A stretch of 10,159 nucleotides of DNA, taken from contig CAHJXG010000300.1 in NCBI GenBank assembly GCA_903644035.1, forward strand, positions 1 to 10,159, read 5' to 3'. Shown one piece after another: positions 1 through 6,062 of this stretch. The notes beneath the pieces were generated by a model. That model saw only the letters and a list, made by a program, of their open reading frames with translations, did not search any database and was not told where the DNA came from. The translations under genes and the position numbers were made by a program. Origin of the DNA: Rhodospirillales bacterium. GTDB lineage: Bacteria; Pseudomonadota; Alphaproteobacteria; Acetobacterales; Acetobacteraceae. Within the stretch, counting starts at the first letter, position 1. Every line of letters begins with the position of its first letter.

Positions 1-58
1 CCACGGCCGCCGCGGCATGGGCGAGCGCGCGGCGCGTCAGGGTGGGGCAGTGGGTCAT
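1..58 (-). CDS. N-terminal fragment of a Tat-like exported protein (partial)
   Basis: Only the first 19 codons lie in the window, so the function cannot be named. The ATG at 58-56 overlaps the TGA of the acyltransferase (57-55) in a 4-base ATGA junction, which points to translational coupling in one operon. The visible N terminus has Thr-Arg-Arg-Ala-Leu at residues 8-12 followed by an Ala-rich stretch. This resembles a twin-arginine (Tat) signal peptide n-region running into its hydrophobic core. Following a polysaccharide acyltransferase, an exported enzyme or periplasmic factor acting on the same glycan is a reasonable inference. The Tat call is tentative, because the hydrophobic core is cut off by the window edge. 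Confidence 0.55.
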   Translation of the reverse strand, partial: MTHCPTLTRRALAHAAAAV

Positions 59-1227
59 GCGCTCTCCAGGTGATGCTGTGGCGTCGGGTCGAGGGCGGCT
101 GGCTGCGGCATCGGCGGCGTGTGGCGCAGCCGGCGGCGCGTCCAGGCCGCGAACCGCTGCTCCAGCACGCGCTGGCTCGCATGGGACACTGCGAGCGACG
201 GGGGCAGGGCGACGACAAAGAACAGGGTTTGGGCCCATATCCCCGCATTCTGCAGGATGTGGCCGTGCAGCAGAACCGCCTTGATCCCCGACATCACGAT
301 GGGATGCCACAGATAGAAGCTGTAGCTTATGGTGCCAAGGTAGTACAGCGGGCGGGAGCGCAGGAGGACGCCGAGCACGCCGTGTCCAGCCACGATCCCG
401 CGGAAGCCCAGCCCCGCCGCCGTGAAGGCCAGCAGCGCCAGCGGCAGCCGCCCGTCACCGGCCCATTGGAGCAACGTCGTGGCGACGATGTGATGGGGAC
501 CGCTGAGGCTCTGGATCGTGCGCCAGCACAGCAGGAACAGCAGGAGGAGCGGGAGCGGGTGCCGGGTCAGGCGCAGGAGCGGCCCGGCGCGCGGCCACCC
601 CTCCGCCACCATCATGCCTGCGAGCAAAAGGGCGCCACGGGGGTAGCAGATGATCAGCACGGCCGCGACGGGAACGATGAGCCGATAAGCCGTCGGCCCA
701 AACCGCCGGCGCAGGCCCCAGGCGGCGGCGCAGACCAGGTAGAAGGCCATCTCGTAGCTCAGCGACCAGGCGGCCGGGTGAATGTTGTCGAGCGGCAGGA
801 TGCCCGGCAGCGCCAACAGGTTGGCCGGCAGCTCCGTCAGCAGCTGAAGCGCCGTCTGGTTCTCGAAGCCATGCGTCCGGGTGGCCATGCCCAGGGCCAC
901 GATGACGAGGATGGAGGCCCAGAGCACGGGATAGACGCGGATCGCGCGGTCTCCGAGGAACTCCATGGGACCGCGGGCGCGCCGCAGCGTGCCGGCGATC
1001 ACGTAGCCGCTGATGCAGAAGAACAGCTCCACCCCGTATTCCGAGATGGATGTCAGGAAAAATCCGGTGGCCGTCGAAAGCGGGGCGAAAGTGCTCAACC
1101 CTGAGTTCACGACGTGGAAGACGAATATCGTGAAGGCGAACAGCCCGCGGGCACCATGGACGTTCGGATTGAAATGTTCATGGGTTCGCCGCGGCGGCAC
1201 CCTGATTGCAAGCCCGCTCGTCGCCAA
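55..1227 (-). CDS. Acyltransferase family 3 membrane protein (OafA/ExoZ-like)
   Basis: This is an integral membrane acyltransferase that would move an acyl group (often acetyl) onto an extracytoplasmic sugar of a surface or exported polysaccharide. The 390-residue length fits the single-domain family. Family hallmarks are visible: an R-x10-H pair (Arg27, His38) in the first helix, an ELFFCISGYVI-type segment near residues 67-77, WSLSYE near 154-159 and SYSFYLWHP near 301-309. About ten hydrophobic segments are spread through the protein, and the tail is Arg/Pro-rich and probably cytoplasmic. The start taken is TTG at 1227 with only a weak upstream purine stretch; a GTG at 1200 would shorten the protein by nine residues and still keep Arg27. 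The gene is divergent from the polymerase-like gene and its stop overlaps the next gene by 4 bases. The donor and acceptor cannot be read from sequence; the family call is firm. Confidence 0.9.
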   Translation of the reverse strand: MATSGLAIRVPPRRTHEHFNPNVHGARGLFAFTIFVFHVVNSGLSTFAPLSTATGFFLTSISEYGVELFFCISGYVIAGTLRRARGPMEFLGDRAIRVYPVLWASILVIVALGMATRTHGFENQTALQLLTELPANLLALPGILPLDNIHPAAWSLSYEMAFYLVCAAAWGLRRRFGPTAYRLIVPVAAVLIICYPRGALLLAGMMVAEGWPRAGPLLRLTRHPLPLLLLFLLCWRTIQSLSGPHHIVATTLLQWAGDGRLPLALLAFTAAGLGFRGIVAGHGVLGVLLRSRPLYYLGTISYSFYLWHPIVMSGIKAVLLHGHILQNAGIWAQTLFFVVALPPSLAVSHASQRVLEQRFAAWTRRRLRHTPPMPQPAALDPTPQHHLESA

Positions 1228-1252
1228 CTTGATCTTTCACCGGCCTAAACCG

Positions 1253-1291
1253 GCTATTTTGTGATACGGCGTCTATTAAAACGAAAATAGC
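1253..1291. promoter_or_regulatory. Overlapping inverted repeats, candidate operator
   Basis: A perfect 8-base inverted repeat, GCTATTTT (1253-1260) with AAAATAGC (1284-1291), has half-site centres 31 bases apart, close to three helical turns. A second dyad, CTATT (1273-1277) with AATAG (1286-1290), shares its right half with the first. The motif CTATT thus occurs three times in 39 bases, twice forward and once reversed. This arrangement is typical of a cooperative regulator site, though chance matches are more likely in an AT-rich stretch. It lies 26 bases upstream of the acyltransferase start. Confidence 0.35.
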
Positions 1292-1420
1292 AGGAATTCT
1301 ACTGTTTTTTTGAATGTAGAACACGCAGAGGTTATCGCAGCGGATCACGTTTAAGCGATCTCGGGGGCGAGATATTCCCGGGCCGTCCATGCCGGGCGCG
1401 ACGTGCCTCCTTCTCTGGCC

Positions 1421-1426
1421 CATAAT
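1421..1426 (+). promoter_or_regulatory. Possible -10 element directly before the polymerase-like gene
   Basis: CATAAT matches five of six bases of the sigma70 -10 consensus and ends six bases before the ATG at 1433. Transcription would therefore start at or next to the A of the start codon and give a leaderless mRNA. That would agree with the lack of any Shine-Dalgarno sequence. The expected -35 position has only a weak GAC core (1400-1402), so the call is tentative. Confidence 0.25.
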
Positions 1427-1432
1427 GCCGCC

Positions 1433-2734
1433 ATGGCCTTGTCCCCGAACACCGCCGGGTTTCCCGGCGCGCGTCCGATCCGCGCGATCCCCGTCGCATC
1501 GCTGCAGCCGTCGATCTGGCGCGGGCGGCTCGGCGTCAACGCATTCACCTGGGGCACGCTGTTCAGCTGCCTGGTCCTGCAGCGCTTCGCGATCCCGGCC
1601 AGCGGCCTCAAGATCAGCGTGGCAACCCCGCTGGTGCTGGGCCTCGCGGCCTGGGCGGTGCTGAGCGGCACGCTGGTCATCGAGCGCCGCCGGATGGCGC
1701 TGTACTGCGGCCTCTGCGCCGTGGCCCTGTTCTCGGTGGCAACCCAGATTAACCTGCCGCTCGCGATGGCGCCGCGGATGAGCGTGCCGTCTCTGGCCTA
1801 TTGGCTGGCGATCACCGCGTTCGCCGTGCTGCGCTTCCGTCATTCGGTCAGCGAGGCCGCGTTCTTCCGCATCGTGTCGCTTGCCCTGGCCGCCATCGCC
1901 GTCGCTGGCCTCGTGCAGTTCGTGGTGCAGTTCGCTGGCCTCAGCTTCTTCGCCTTCACCGGCACCGTGCCCGACGACCTCTTGATCGAGGAGCAGTACG
2001 CCGTCGCCATCCCGATCGACCGTGGGCTGTTCCGGTCAAACGGGTTCTTCCTCGTCGAGCCTTCGGTGTTCTCCCAGTTCATGGCCGTGGGCGTGATCAT
2101 TGAGGCGCTGTATTTCCGCCGTACCGTCTTCCTCGCGCTGTTCTTCGCGGCCCTGCTGTCCTCGGTGTCCGGCACCGGCTGGATGGTGCTTGGCTCCTAC
2201 ATCGCCGTGCTGGCGATCAGCGCCGGGCGGCGCGGCCTGCTGGGCGCCATCCTGCTCGCGGCGGGGTGCGCGCTGGCCTTCACCGCGCTCAGCCTCGTGC
2301 TGCCCGAGGTCGCCGACATGATGTCAGGCCGGATCTACGAGTTCACCCTGCCCGGCACGAGCGGGCACGAGCGGTTCGTGACGCCGTTCCTGGCCCTGCA
2401 GGACCTGCTGGACGCGGCGCCCTGGGTTTCCGTCACCGGGGTCGGACCCGGCGCCTCGGAACAGCTCATCATCCCTTACATCTATCACCTCAACACCCCG
2501 GTCAAAGTCCTCATGGAATACGGGGTGTTCGGCCTGATGTTCTACATCGGCCTTCTTACCTGGGGAACCCGCACGAAGCGGCAGGCGACGTTGCTGGCCC
2601 CTCTCATGGTATTGTTGTTGCTAACCGGTGGTTACCATCAGTTTTCACCTATTCTTTTTGCCGTCCTGCTCATCGGCACAGTTGCTTTCGTGCATCAGGA
2701 CGAGCCCCAGGCAAATCCAAGCCCAAGAGCGTGA
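1433..2734 (+). CDS. Wzy/O-antigen-ligase-like polytopic membrane protein
   Basis: This is probably an inner-membrane polysaccharide polymerase or ligase that joins lipid-linked oligosaccharide units on the periplasmic side. The 433-residue protein has roughly ten to eleven hydrophobic segments. A large hydrophilic periplasmic-type loop at about residues 291-355 contains SGHERF (310-315) and GVGPGASEQ (336-344), as in Wzy and WaaL proteins. A second conserved-looking patch, RSNGFFLVEPSVFSQF (201-216), resembles the Arg-containing loop of exopolysaccharide polymerases. SGTGW follows at 246-250. The start chosen is ATG 1433; an in-frame GTG at 1403 would add ten residues, and neither has a Shine-Dalgarno. 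It is divergent from the acyltransferase, and a small membrane protein follows 65 bases downstream. The family is too divergent to separate polymerase from ligase by eye. Confidence 0.75.
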   Translation: MALSPNTAGFPGARPIRAIPVASLQPSIWRGRLGVNAFTWGTLFSCLVLQRFAIPASGLKISVATPLVLGLAAWAVLSGTLVIERRRMALYCGLCAVALFSVATQINLPLAMAPRMSVPSLAYWLAITAFAVLRFRHSVSEAAFFRIVSLALAAIAVAGLVQFVVQFAGLSFFAFTGTVPDDLLIEEQYAVAIPIDRGLFRSNGFFLVEPSVFSQFMAVGVIIEALYFRRTVFLALFFAALLSSVSGTGWMVLGSYIAVLAISAGRRGLLGAILLAAGCALAFTALSLVLPEVADMMSGRIYEFTLPGTSGHERFVTPFLALQDLLDAAPWVSVTGVGPGASEQLIIPYIYHLNTPVKVLMEYGVFGLMFYIGLLTWGTRTKRQATLLAPLMVLLLLTGGYHQFSPILFAVLLIGTVAFVHQDEPQANPSPRA

Positions 2735-2799
2735 GCCGGCCGTTTTCGCTTTACAGCGCGCCACCCCCGATGTTATTGCGATGCCGGGATGGATTCGAA

Positions 2800-3162
2800 A
2801 TGCGAAAGCCGGCTTGGATCAGGCACCGCGTGATGCAATCATCAGCTTCACGACAGCGCTGGTCATTCACTCTCTTGGCGATCAGCGTTCTCGGCACCTT
2901 CGTCGCCGGCGTCACGCTGCTCCTTGATGGGTGGTTTGACGCGCTCGCCTTGTACATCGCCTGCGTGCTCACGCTGGCCTTGCTGCTCAGCCGCATCTCC
3001 GGGCAGCAGGCGTCGCCGCGGACCGGCGCATCGGTCAATGAGGGCAGGGCCGACTTCGATGACGGCCCGCCCGGCCTGGTGCTGACGCGGACGCCTGGAG
3101 CTTGGGCCGGCACCGACCAAACCACTGGCACCGCCGCCCTCGGCGCGGCTCCCATGGACTGA
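2800..3162 (+). CDS. Small two-helix membrane protein, unknown function
   Basis: I do not recognise this 120-residue protein. It has a basic N terminus (residues 1-21), two hydrophobic segments at about 22-43 and 47-65 joined by a short DGWFD turn, and a Gly/Ala/Thr/Pro-rich tail of about 50 residues that looks disordered. The Arg-rich N terminus predicts both ends in the cytoplasm. The start is uncertain: ATG 2800 has a GGGATGGA purine stretch at 2787-2794, while in-frame ATGs at 2770 and 2833 would give 130 or 109 residues. Support for a real gene comes from the clear membrane pattern, the same strand and close spacing to the polymerase-like gene, and a hairpin three bases after the stop. 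It may be an accessory factor of the polysaccharide machinery; this is inference from position only. Confidence 0.55.
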   Translation: MRKPAWIRHRVMQSSASRQRWSFTLLAISVLGTFVAGVTLLLDGWFDALALYIACVLTLALLLSRISGQQASPRTGASVNEGRADFDDGPPGLVLTRTPGAWAGTDQTTGTAALGAAPMD

Positions 3163-3165
3163 TCG

Positions 3166-3188
3166 GCTCAGCCCGCGGAGGGTTGAGC
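3166..3188 (+). terminator. Hairpin after the small membrane protein
   Basis: GCTCAGCCC (3166-3174) pairs with GGGTTGAGC (3180-3188) over nine base pairs, one of them G-U, around a 5-base loop. It begins three bases after the stop of the small membrane gene. No T-run follows, so it could be a weak or Rho-assisted terminator or an mRNA 3' stabiliser. Confidence 0.45.
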
Positions 3189-3325
3189 AGCCACCAGGGA
3201 CGTGGCCGACGTCACGGCAGGGTAGGGCGGTGAGCCGCCGACAGGTGGAGCGGCGCGCGGTCATCGGACCCGGCGCACGCTCGCTGGAACTGAGCGGGTC
3301 GGCGATCTGAACCGAACAGGGCCTG

Positions 3326-3772
3326 CTAGGACAGCGCCTTGGCCATATACACGCGCTCGTAACCCTTTTCGGTGACGTGGCCCGTTTCGTGGAAGCCGAG
3401 CCGCCCGTAGAGGGCCAGGTTCTCGGTCATCAGCGCGTTCGTGTAGAGCCGTATCTCGGCATATCCGCGACGACGCGCCTCCTGTTCCGCAAAGGCGATC
3501 AATGCCCGCCCGTATCCCCGTCCCTGGGTGGCCGGGAGAACGGCCAAGTTGTCGAGCAGAAGGCTGCCGTCGCCGTCTTCCAGGATCAGGACGCCTGCTG
3601 GCTTTCCCTCATCCTCCAGCACCCAGGCCTGCTTGTCCGCAACACGCTGACCGTAATCATCCAGCATGGGACCGGGCGGCTTGCCCAGCCTCGCGGCGTA
3701 ATGGCCATAGGCAGCCCGCACGATCTGACGCACGGCGTCGACATCGTCGGGACGGGCAGGGCGGATGGTCAT
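3326..3772 (-). CDS. GNAT-family N-acetyltransferase
   Basis: This is a cytoplasmic acetyl-CoA-dependent acetyltransferase of 148 residues, the usual size for a single GNAT domain. The acetyl-CoA pyrophosphate loop (motif A) is clear as QGRGYGRAL at residues 83-91, preceded by the beta-strand LLLDNLAVLP (71-80). Motif B is present as LYGRLGFHETG (121-131), and the N-terminal IRPARPDD is typical. The ATG at 3772 has an AGGA six bases upstream. The gene converges with the small membrane protein and is divergent from the glycoside hydrolase, so it is probably transcribed alone. The substrate cannot be read: amino acids, antibiotics, polyamines and protein N termini are all used within this family. 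Confidence 0.9.
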   Translation of the reverse strand: MTIRPARPDDVDAVRQIVRAAYGHYAARLGKPPGPMLDDYGQRVADKQAWVLEDEGKPAGVLILEDGDGSLLLDNLAVLPATQGRGYGRALIAFAEQEARRRGYAEIRLYTNALMTENLALYGRLGFHETGHVTEKGYERVYMAKALS

Positions 3773-4091
3773 GAACGTCCTGATCGGGACAGGAGAGCCG
3801 TGCGGGCATGCAGGTCGGACACGGTAAATCCTTCCGTGAGGTCATGGGCAAGCCCGTGAACGCAAGGGTCCGGGCCGGGCGGCAGGTAACGTATCAGTCA
3901 GGCATAACTTGGCACAATGCTGATCCGTTATAAGCAGGTTACTTTCGCTCGCCTTGAGTCCTGTCCGTTATGCTTTGTGCATTAATATTTCCTTAACTTT
4001 GGATTTGTTGAACACACGAAATAGTGATTGCGCGAAAACCCCGGAAATAGGAGAGTTGCCTGGTCATCACGAAAAAGTGAGTAAGGAAATC
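3773..4091. promoter_or_regulatory. Intergenic region ahead of the glycoside hydrolase
   Basis: This 319-base stretch lies between two divergent genes and holds no convincing gene. An open reading frame continues upstream of the hydrolase start to about 3954, but that part is AT-rich and unlike the coding DNA, so I treat it as leader. The interval 3900-4050 is clearly lower in GC than its surroundings. TCCGTTAT occurs twice as a direct repeat 40 bases apart (3924-3931 and 3964-3971). TAATAT at 3983-3988 is a possible -10, but its -35 is poor. Near the acetyltransferase, CACGG/CCGTG (3820-3838) forms only a 5-bp stem. Confidence 0.5.
4083..4088 (+). promoter_or_regulatory. Ribosome binding site fixing the hydrolase start
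   Basis: AAGGAA lies 3 bases before ATG 4092 (4 to 5 bases when counted from its AAGG or AAGGA core). No comparable site precedes the in-frame alternatives further upstream (for example TTG 3954 or GTG 4077). This decides the start of the glycoside hydrolase. Confidence 0.75.
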
Positions 4092-5918
4092 ATGGCCTCC
4101 AAATATGTCGTCGGCGGGTACTTCGGCAATCCGAACGGCAACGATGCCGCGGCGGAGGCCGACTTCGAAAAGCAGTTCAACAGCTTCGTCACCACGATGG
4201 GCGGCGCCAAGCCGGTCACCATGAACGCCTTCGTCGATTTCTCGAAGGACCCGAGCACCTGGGCCGCGAACGCCGGCTGGACCGCCTGGTCCTGGACCCA
4301 GTCGCCCGTGGTCAAGACCGGCATCAAGCCGGTGATCGGCATCCCGATGTCCGACAACAACCATTGGGAAGGCAACGCCGCGGGATCGACCAACGACGAC
4401 TTCTTCAAGGGCATCATCAACGGCACCTACGACAGCGCCTACAAGGGCGTCGTGGACGCCTGGGCGAACGCAGGCTTCAAGACGATGGACCTGCGGCTTG
4501 GCTACGAGATGAACGGCACCTTCATGCCCTGGTTCATGGGCAGCGACGCCGGCACCCAGGCCGACTGGAAGAAGGCGTTCCAGCACCTCTCGACCCTGAT
4601 GCGCGACGAGGCCAAGGCCGTGGGCGCCACGGTCAAGATCGAGTGGAACCCGAACAGCCAAGGCTGGAGCAGCCAGCCAGTCGTCAATTCCTACCCCGGC
4701 GACGAGTACGTCGATACCGTGTCCGTCGACACCTACAGCCCGGTGTGGCCCAACGGCCTTTACAACTGGGCCAAGAACGACGGCAGCTACAACGCCAACG
4801 CGACCGAGTGGGCGGCGGACCCGGTGAACCGGGCGCATTTCTGGTCCTACCCGGACGCCAACGAGTGGAATCCCACCGGCACGGGCGCTGGCTTCGGCAT
4901 GGAGAACGCCATCGCCTTCGCCAAGGCGCACGGCAAGGCGCTGTCGATCTCAGAGACCGGCGCCGGCAACAACGGCACCACGACCGGCCCCGTGGACGAC
5001 GCGGCCTTCCCCCAATGGCTCGCCTCGGAGCTGGACAAGGCGCAGTCGCAAGGCGTGAAGATCGAGCACGTCAACATCTGGGACCGGGAGATGGGCGACG
5101 GCAACTGGAACTTCGCCCCGGAGGCGAACAAGCCGCTCGAGGCCGCCGCGTGGGGCAAGTACTTCGGCGTCAACTCGGGCAGCGCCACCGCCCCGGCCAC
5201 CACTCCGCCCGCGGCCCCCAAGCCGGCCACCCCCACGCCGATGGCCAAGGCGACGGACACGCTGACGGTGAGCCTGTCGGAGGACGCCTACCAGGGCGAC
5301 GCGCAGTGCGTCATCACCATCGACGGCAAGACCATCGGCAGCACGGTGACGGTGACCGCGTCCCACGCCCAGGGCAAGTCGCAGGTCGTGACGCTGACCG
5401 GCCAGTGGGGACCCGGCGCGCACGACGTGGGCGTGCAGTTCATCAACGACCTCTGGAACGGCACGGCCGCGACCGACCGCAACCTCTATGTCGGCCAGGT
5501 GACCTTCGACGGCCAGGTGTCCAAGTCCGCGGCGGTGGCGCAGATGGCCAACGGCACCGCGCACATGGCCACCGGCGCCAGCCCGCTCGTGCTGCAGCTG
5601 TCGGAGGACGCCTACCAGGGCCACGCGCAGTTCACCGTCACCGTGGACGGCAAGTCGCTCGGGGGCGCGCAGACGGTGACGGCCTCGCACGCGGCAGGCG
5701 GGGTGCAGAACTTCGCCTTCGCCCAAGTGATGGCAGCCGGCACGCACGACGTGGCGATCTCGTTCCTCAACGACGCCTGGGGCGGCACGGCGGCGACCGA
5801 CCGCAACCTCTATGTCCACGCCGTCAACGCCAACGGCGCCGCCCTGCCGGGCACGGCCGCCAGCCTGATGAGCGCCTCCACCCAGCACTTCTCCGTCACC
5901 GTCCCCGTCCAGGCCTGA
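4092..5918 (+). CDS. GH26-like glycoside hydrolase with two CBM60/CBM36-like modules
   Basis: This multi-domain polysaccharide hydrolase has 608 residues. Residues 1-370 form a clan GH-A, GH26-like catalytic domain. LRLGYEMNG (134-142) carries the likely acid/base Glu139, and SISETG (285-290) carries the likely nucleophile Glu288. VEWNPN-type and VSVDTY segments lie between them. A Pro/Thr/Ala linker spans about 372-385. Two modules with a 108-residue period follow (about 387-475 and 495-585), each with SEDAYQG, a VDG or IDG turn, TVTASHA, a HDV strand, an ND pair and a TDRNLYV motif. These match calcium-dependent xylan-binding CBM60/CBM36 modules. GH26 enzymes act mostly on mannan or mixed-linkage glucan, CBM60 on xylan or galactan, so the substrate is open. 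No N-terminal signal peptide is visible, so type I or another export route is implied if it acts outside. The gene is flanked by AT-rich leader and a hairpin and seems monocistronic. Confidence 0.8.
   Translation: MASKYVVGGYFGNPNGNDAAAEADFEKQFNSFVTTMGGAKPVTMNAFVDFSKDPSTWAANAGWTAWSWTQSPVVKTGIKPVIGIPMSDNNHWEGNAAGSTNDDFFKGIINGTYDSAYKGVVDAWANAGFKTMDLRLGYEMNGTFMPWFMGSDAGTQADWKKAFQHLSTLMRDEAKAVGATVKIEWNPNSQGWSSQPVVNSYPGDEYVDTVSVDTYSPVWPNGLYNWAKNDGSYNANATEWAADPVNRAHFWSYPDANEWNPTGTGAGFGMENAIAFAKAHGKALSISETGAGNNGTTTGPVDDAAFPQWLASELDKAQSQGVKIEHVNIWDREMGDGNWNFAPEANKPLEAAAWGKYFGVNSGSATAPATTPPAAPKPATPTPMAKATDTLTVSLSEDAYQGDAQCVITIDGKTIGSTVTVTASHAQGKSQVVTLTGQWGPGAHDVGVQFINDLWNGTAATDRNLYVGQVTFDGQVSKSAAVAQMANGTAHMATGASPLVLQLSEDAYQGHAQFTVTVDGKSLGGAQTVTASHAAGGVQNFAFAQVMAAGTHDVAISFLNDAWGGTAATDRNLYVHAVNANGAALPGTAASLMSASTQHFSVTVPVQA
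5274..5816 (+). repeat. Tandem duplication encoding the two binding modules
   Basis: The DNA repeats with a fixed period of 324 bases (108 codons). Two 24-base stretches are identical between copies: 5274-5297 with 5598-5621, and 5469-5492 with 5793-5816. The sequence between them has diverged strongly at DNA and protein level. The preserved blocks encode the SEDAYQG and TDRNLYV motifs, the parts expected to form the calcium and sugar site. Confidence 0.85.
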
Positions 5919-5924
5919 CCGGCA

Positions 5925-5958
5925 CGCCCCCTCTCTGCCAACCGGCAGGGAGGGGGCG
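5925..5958 (+). terminator. 15-bp hairpin after the glycoside hydrolase
   Basis: The arms at 5925-5939 and 5944-5958 pair over 15 base pairs with one G-U and an AACC loop. The stem begins six bases after the hydrolase stop. No T-run follows; instead the right arm continues into GGTGAGGGGG. That tail is like the GC-rich intergenic palindromes scattered through many alpha- and gammaproteobacterial genomes, so it may be a repeat-family member serving as terminator or 3' stabiliser. Confidence 0.6.
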
Positions 5959-6037
5959 GGTGAGGGGGTCCTGGCGGATCACCAATGGCCCGGCGCCTGG
6001 ATTGGCCGGGCACGTCGTACGACCGGCGAAGCCGATA

Positions 6038-6061
6038 GGCCGGACCGGCGCGGCCCCGGCC
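6038..6061 (-). terminator. Weak hairpin after the cyclase-family gene
   Basis: GGCCGG (6038-6043) and CCGGCC (6056-6061) can pair directly beyond the cyclase stop on the minus strand. The stem is short, very GC-rich and without a T-run. It sits where the end of the uptake operon is expected, but such stems arise by chance in DNA of this composition. Confidence 0.3.
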
Positions 6062-6062
6062 C

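Larger units (their letters stand above)
1228..1432. promoter_or_regulatory. AT-rich divergent control region
   Basis: This 205-base interval separates the minus-strand acyltransferase from the plus-strand polymerase-like gene. Its part from about 1250 to 1320 is far richer in A and T than the coding DNA around it, including a run of seven T at 1304-1311. It must hold the promoters of both genes. No strong paired -35/-10 elements stand out. Operator-like inverted repeats (listed separately) occupy its AT-rich half. Confidence 0.55.

Noticed and set aside
70..1104. Long plus-strand reading frame opposite the acyltransferase (344 codons)
   Set aside because: It is Arg/Gln/Gly-rich, without recognisable domains, and is the antisense shadow of a convincing membrane acyltransferase.
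3226..3239. GGCGG-TGAG-CCGCC mini-hairpin
   Set aside because: The stem has only five base pairs and such matches are frequent at this GC content; no position-based support.
2863..3264. 133-codon minus-strand frame opposite the small membrane protein
   Set aside because: Low complexity, no domain, and it runs across the hairpin that ends the plus-strand gene.
3657..3851. 64-codon minus-strand frame overlapping the start of the acetyltransferase
   Set aside because: It is Cys/Pro/Arg-rich with no domain match and overlaps a well-supported GNAT start in another frame.
3909..3926. Possible sigma54 promoter (TGGCAC at 3910-3915)
   Set aside because: The -24-like half is good, but the -12 half lacks the GC dinucleotide at the required distance.
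3954..4091. 46-codon upstream extension of the glycoside hydrolase as a possible signal peptide
   Set aside because: The stretch is AT-rich unlike the gene, has no ribosome binding site, and contains Asn, Asp and Glu residues with no proper hydrophobic core followed by a cleavage site. ATG 4092 has a good Shine-Dalgarno.
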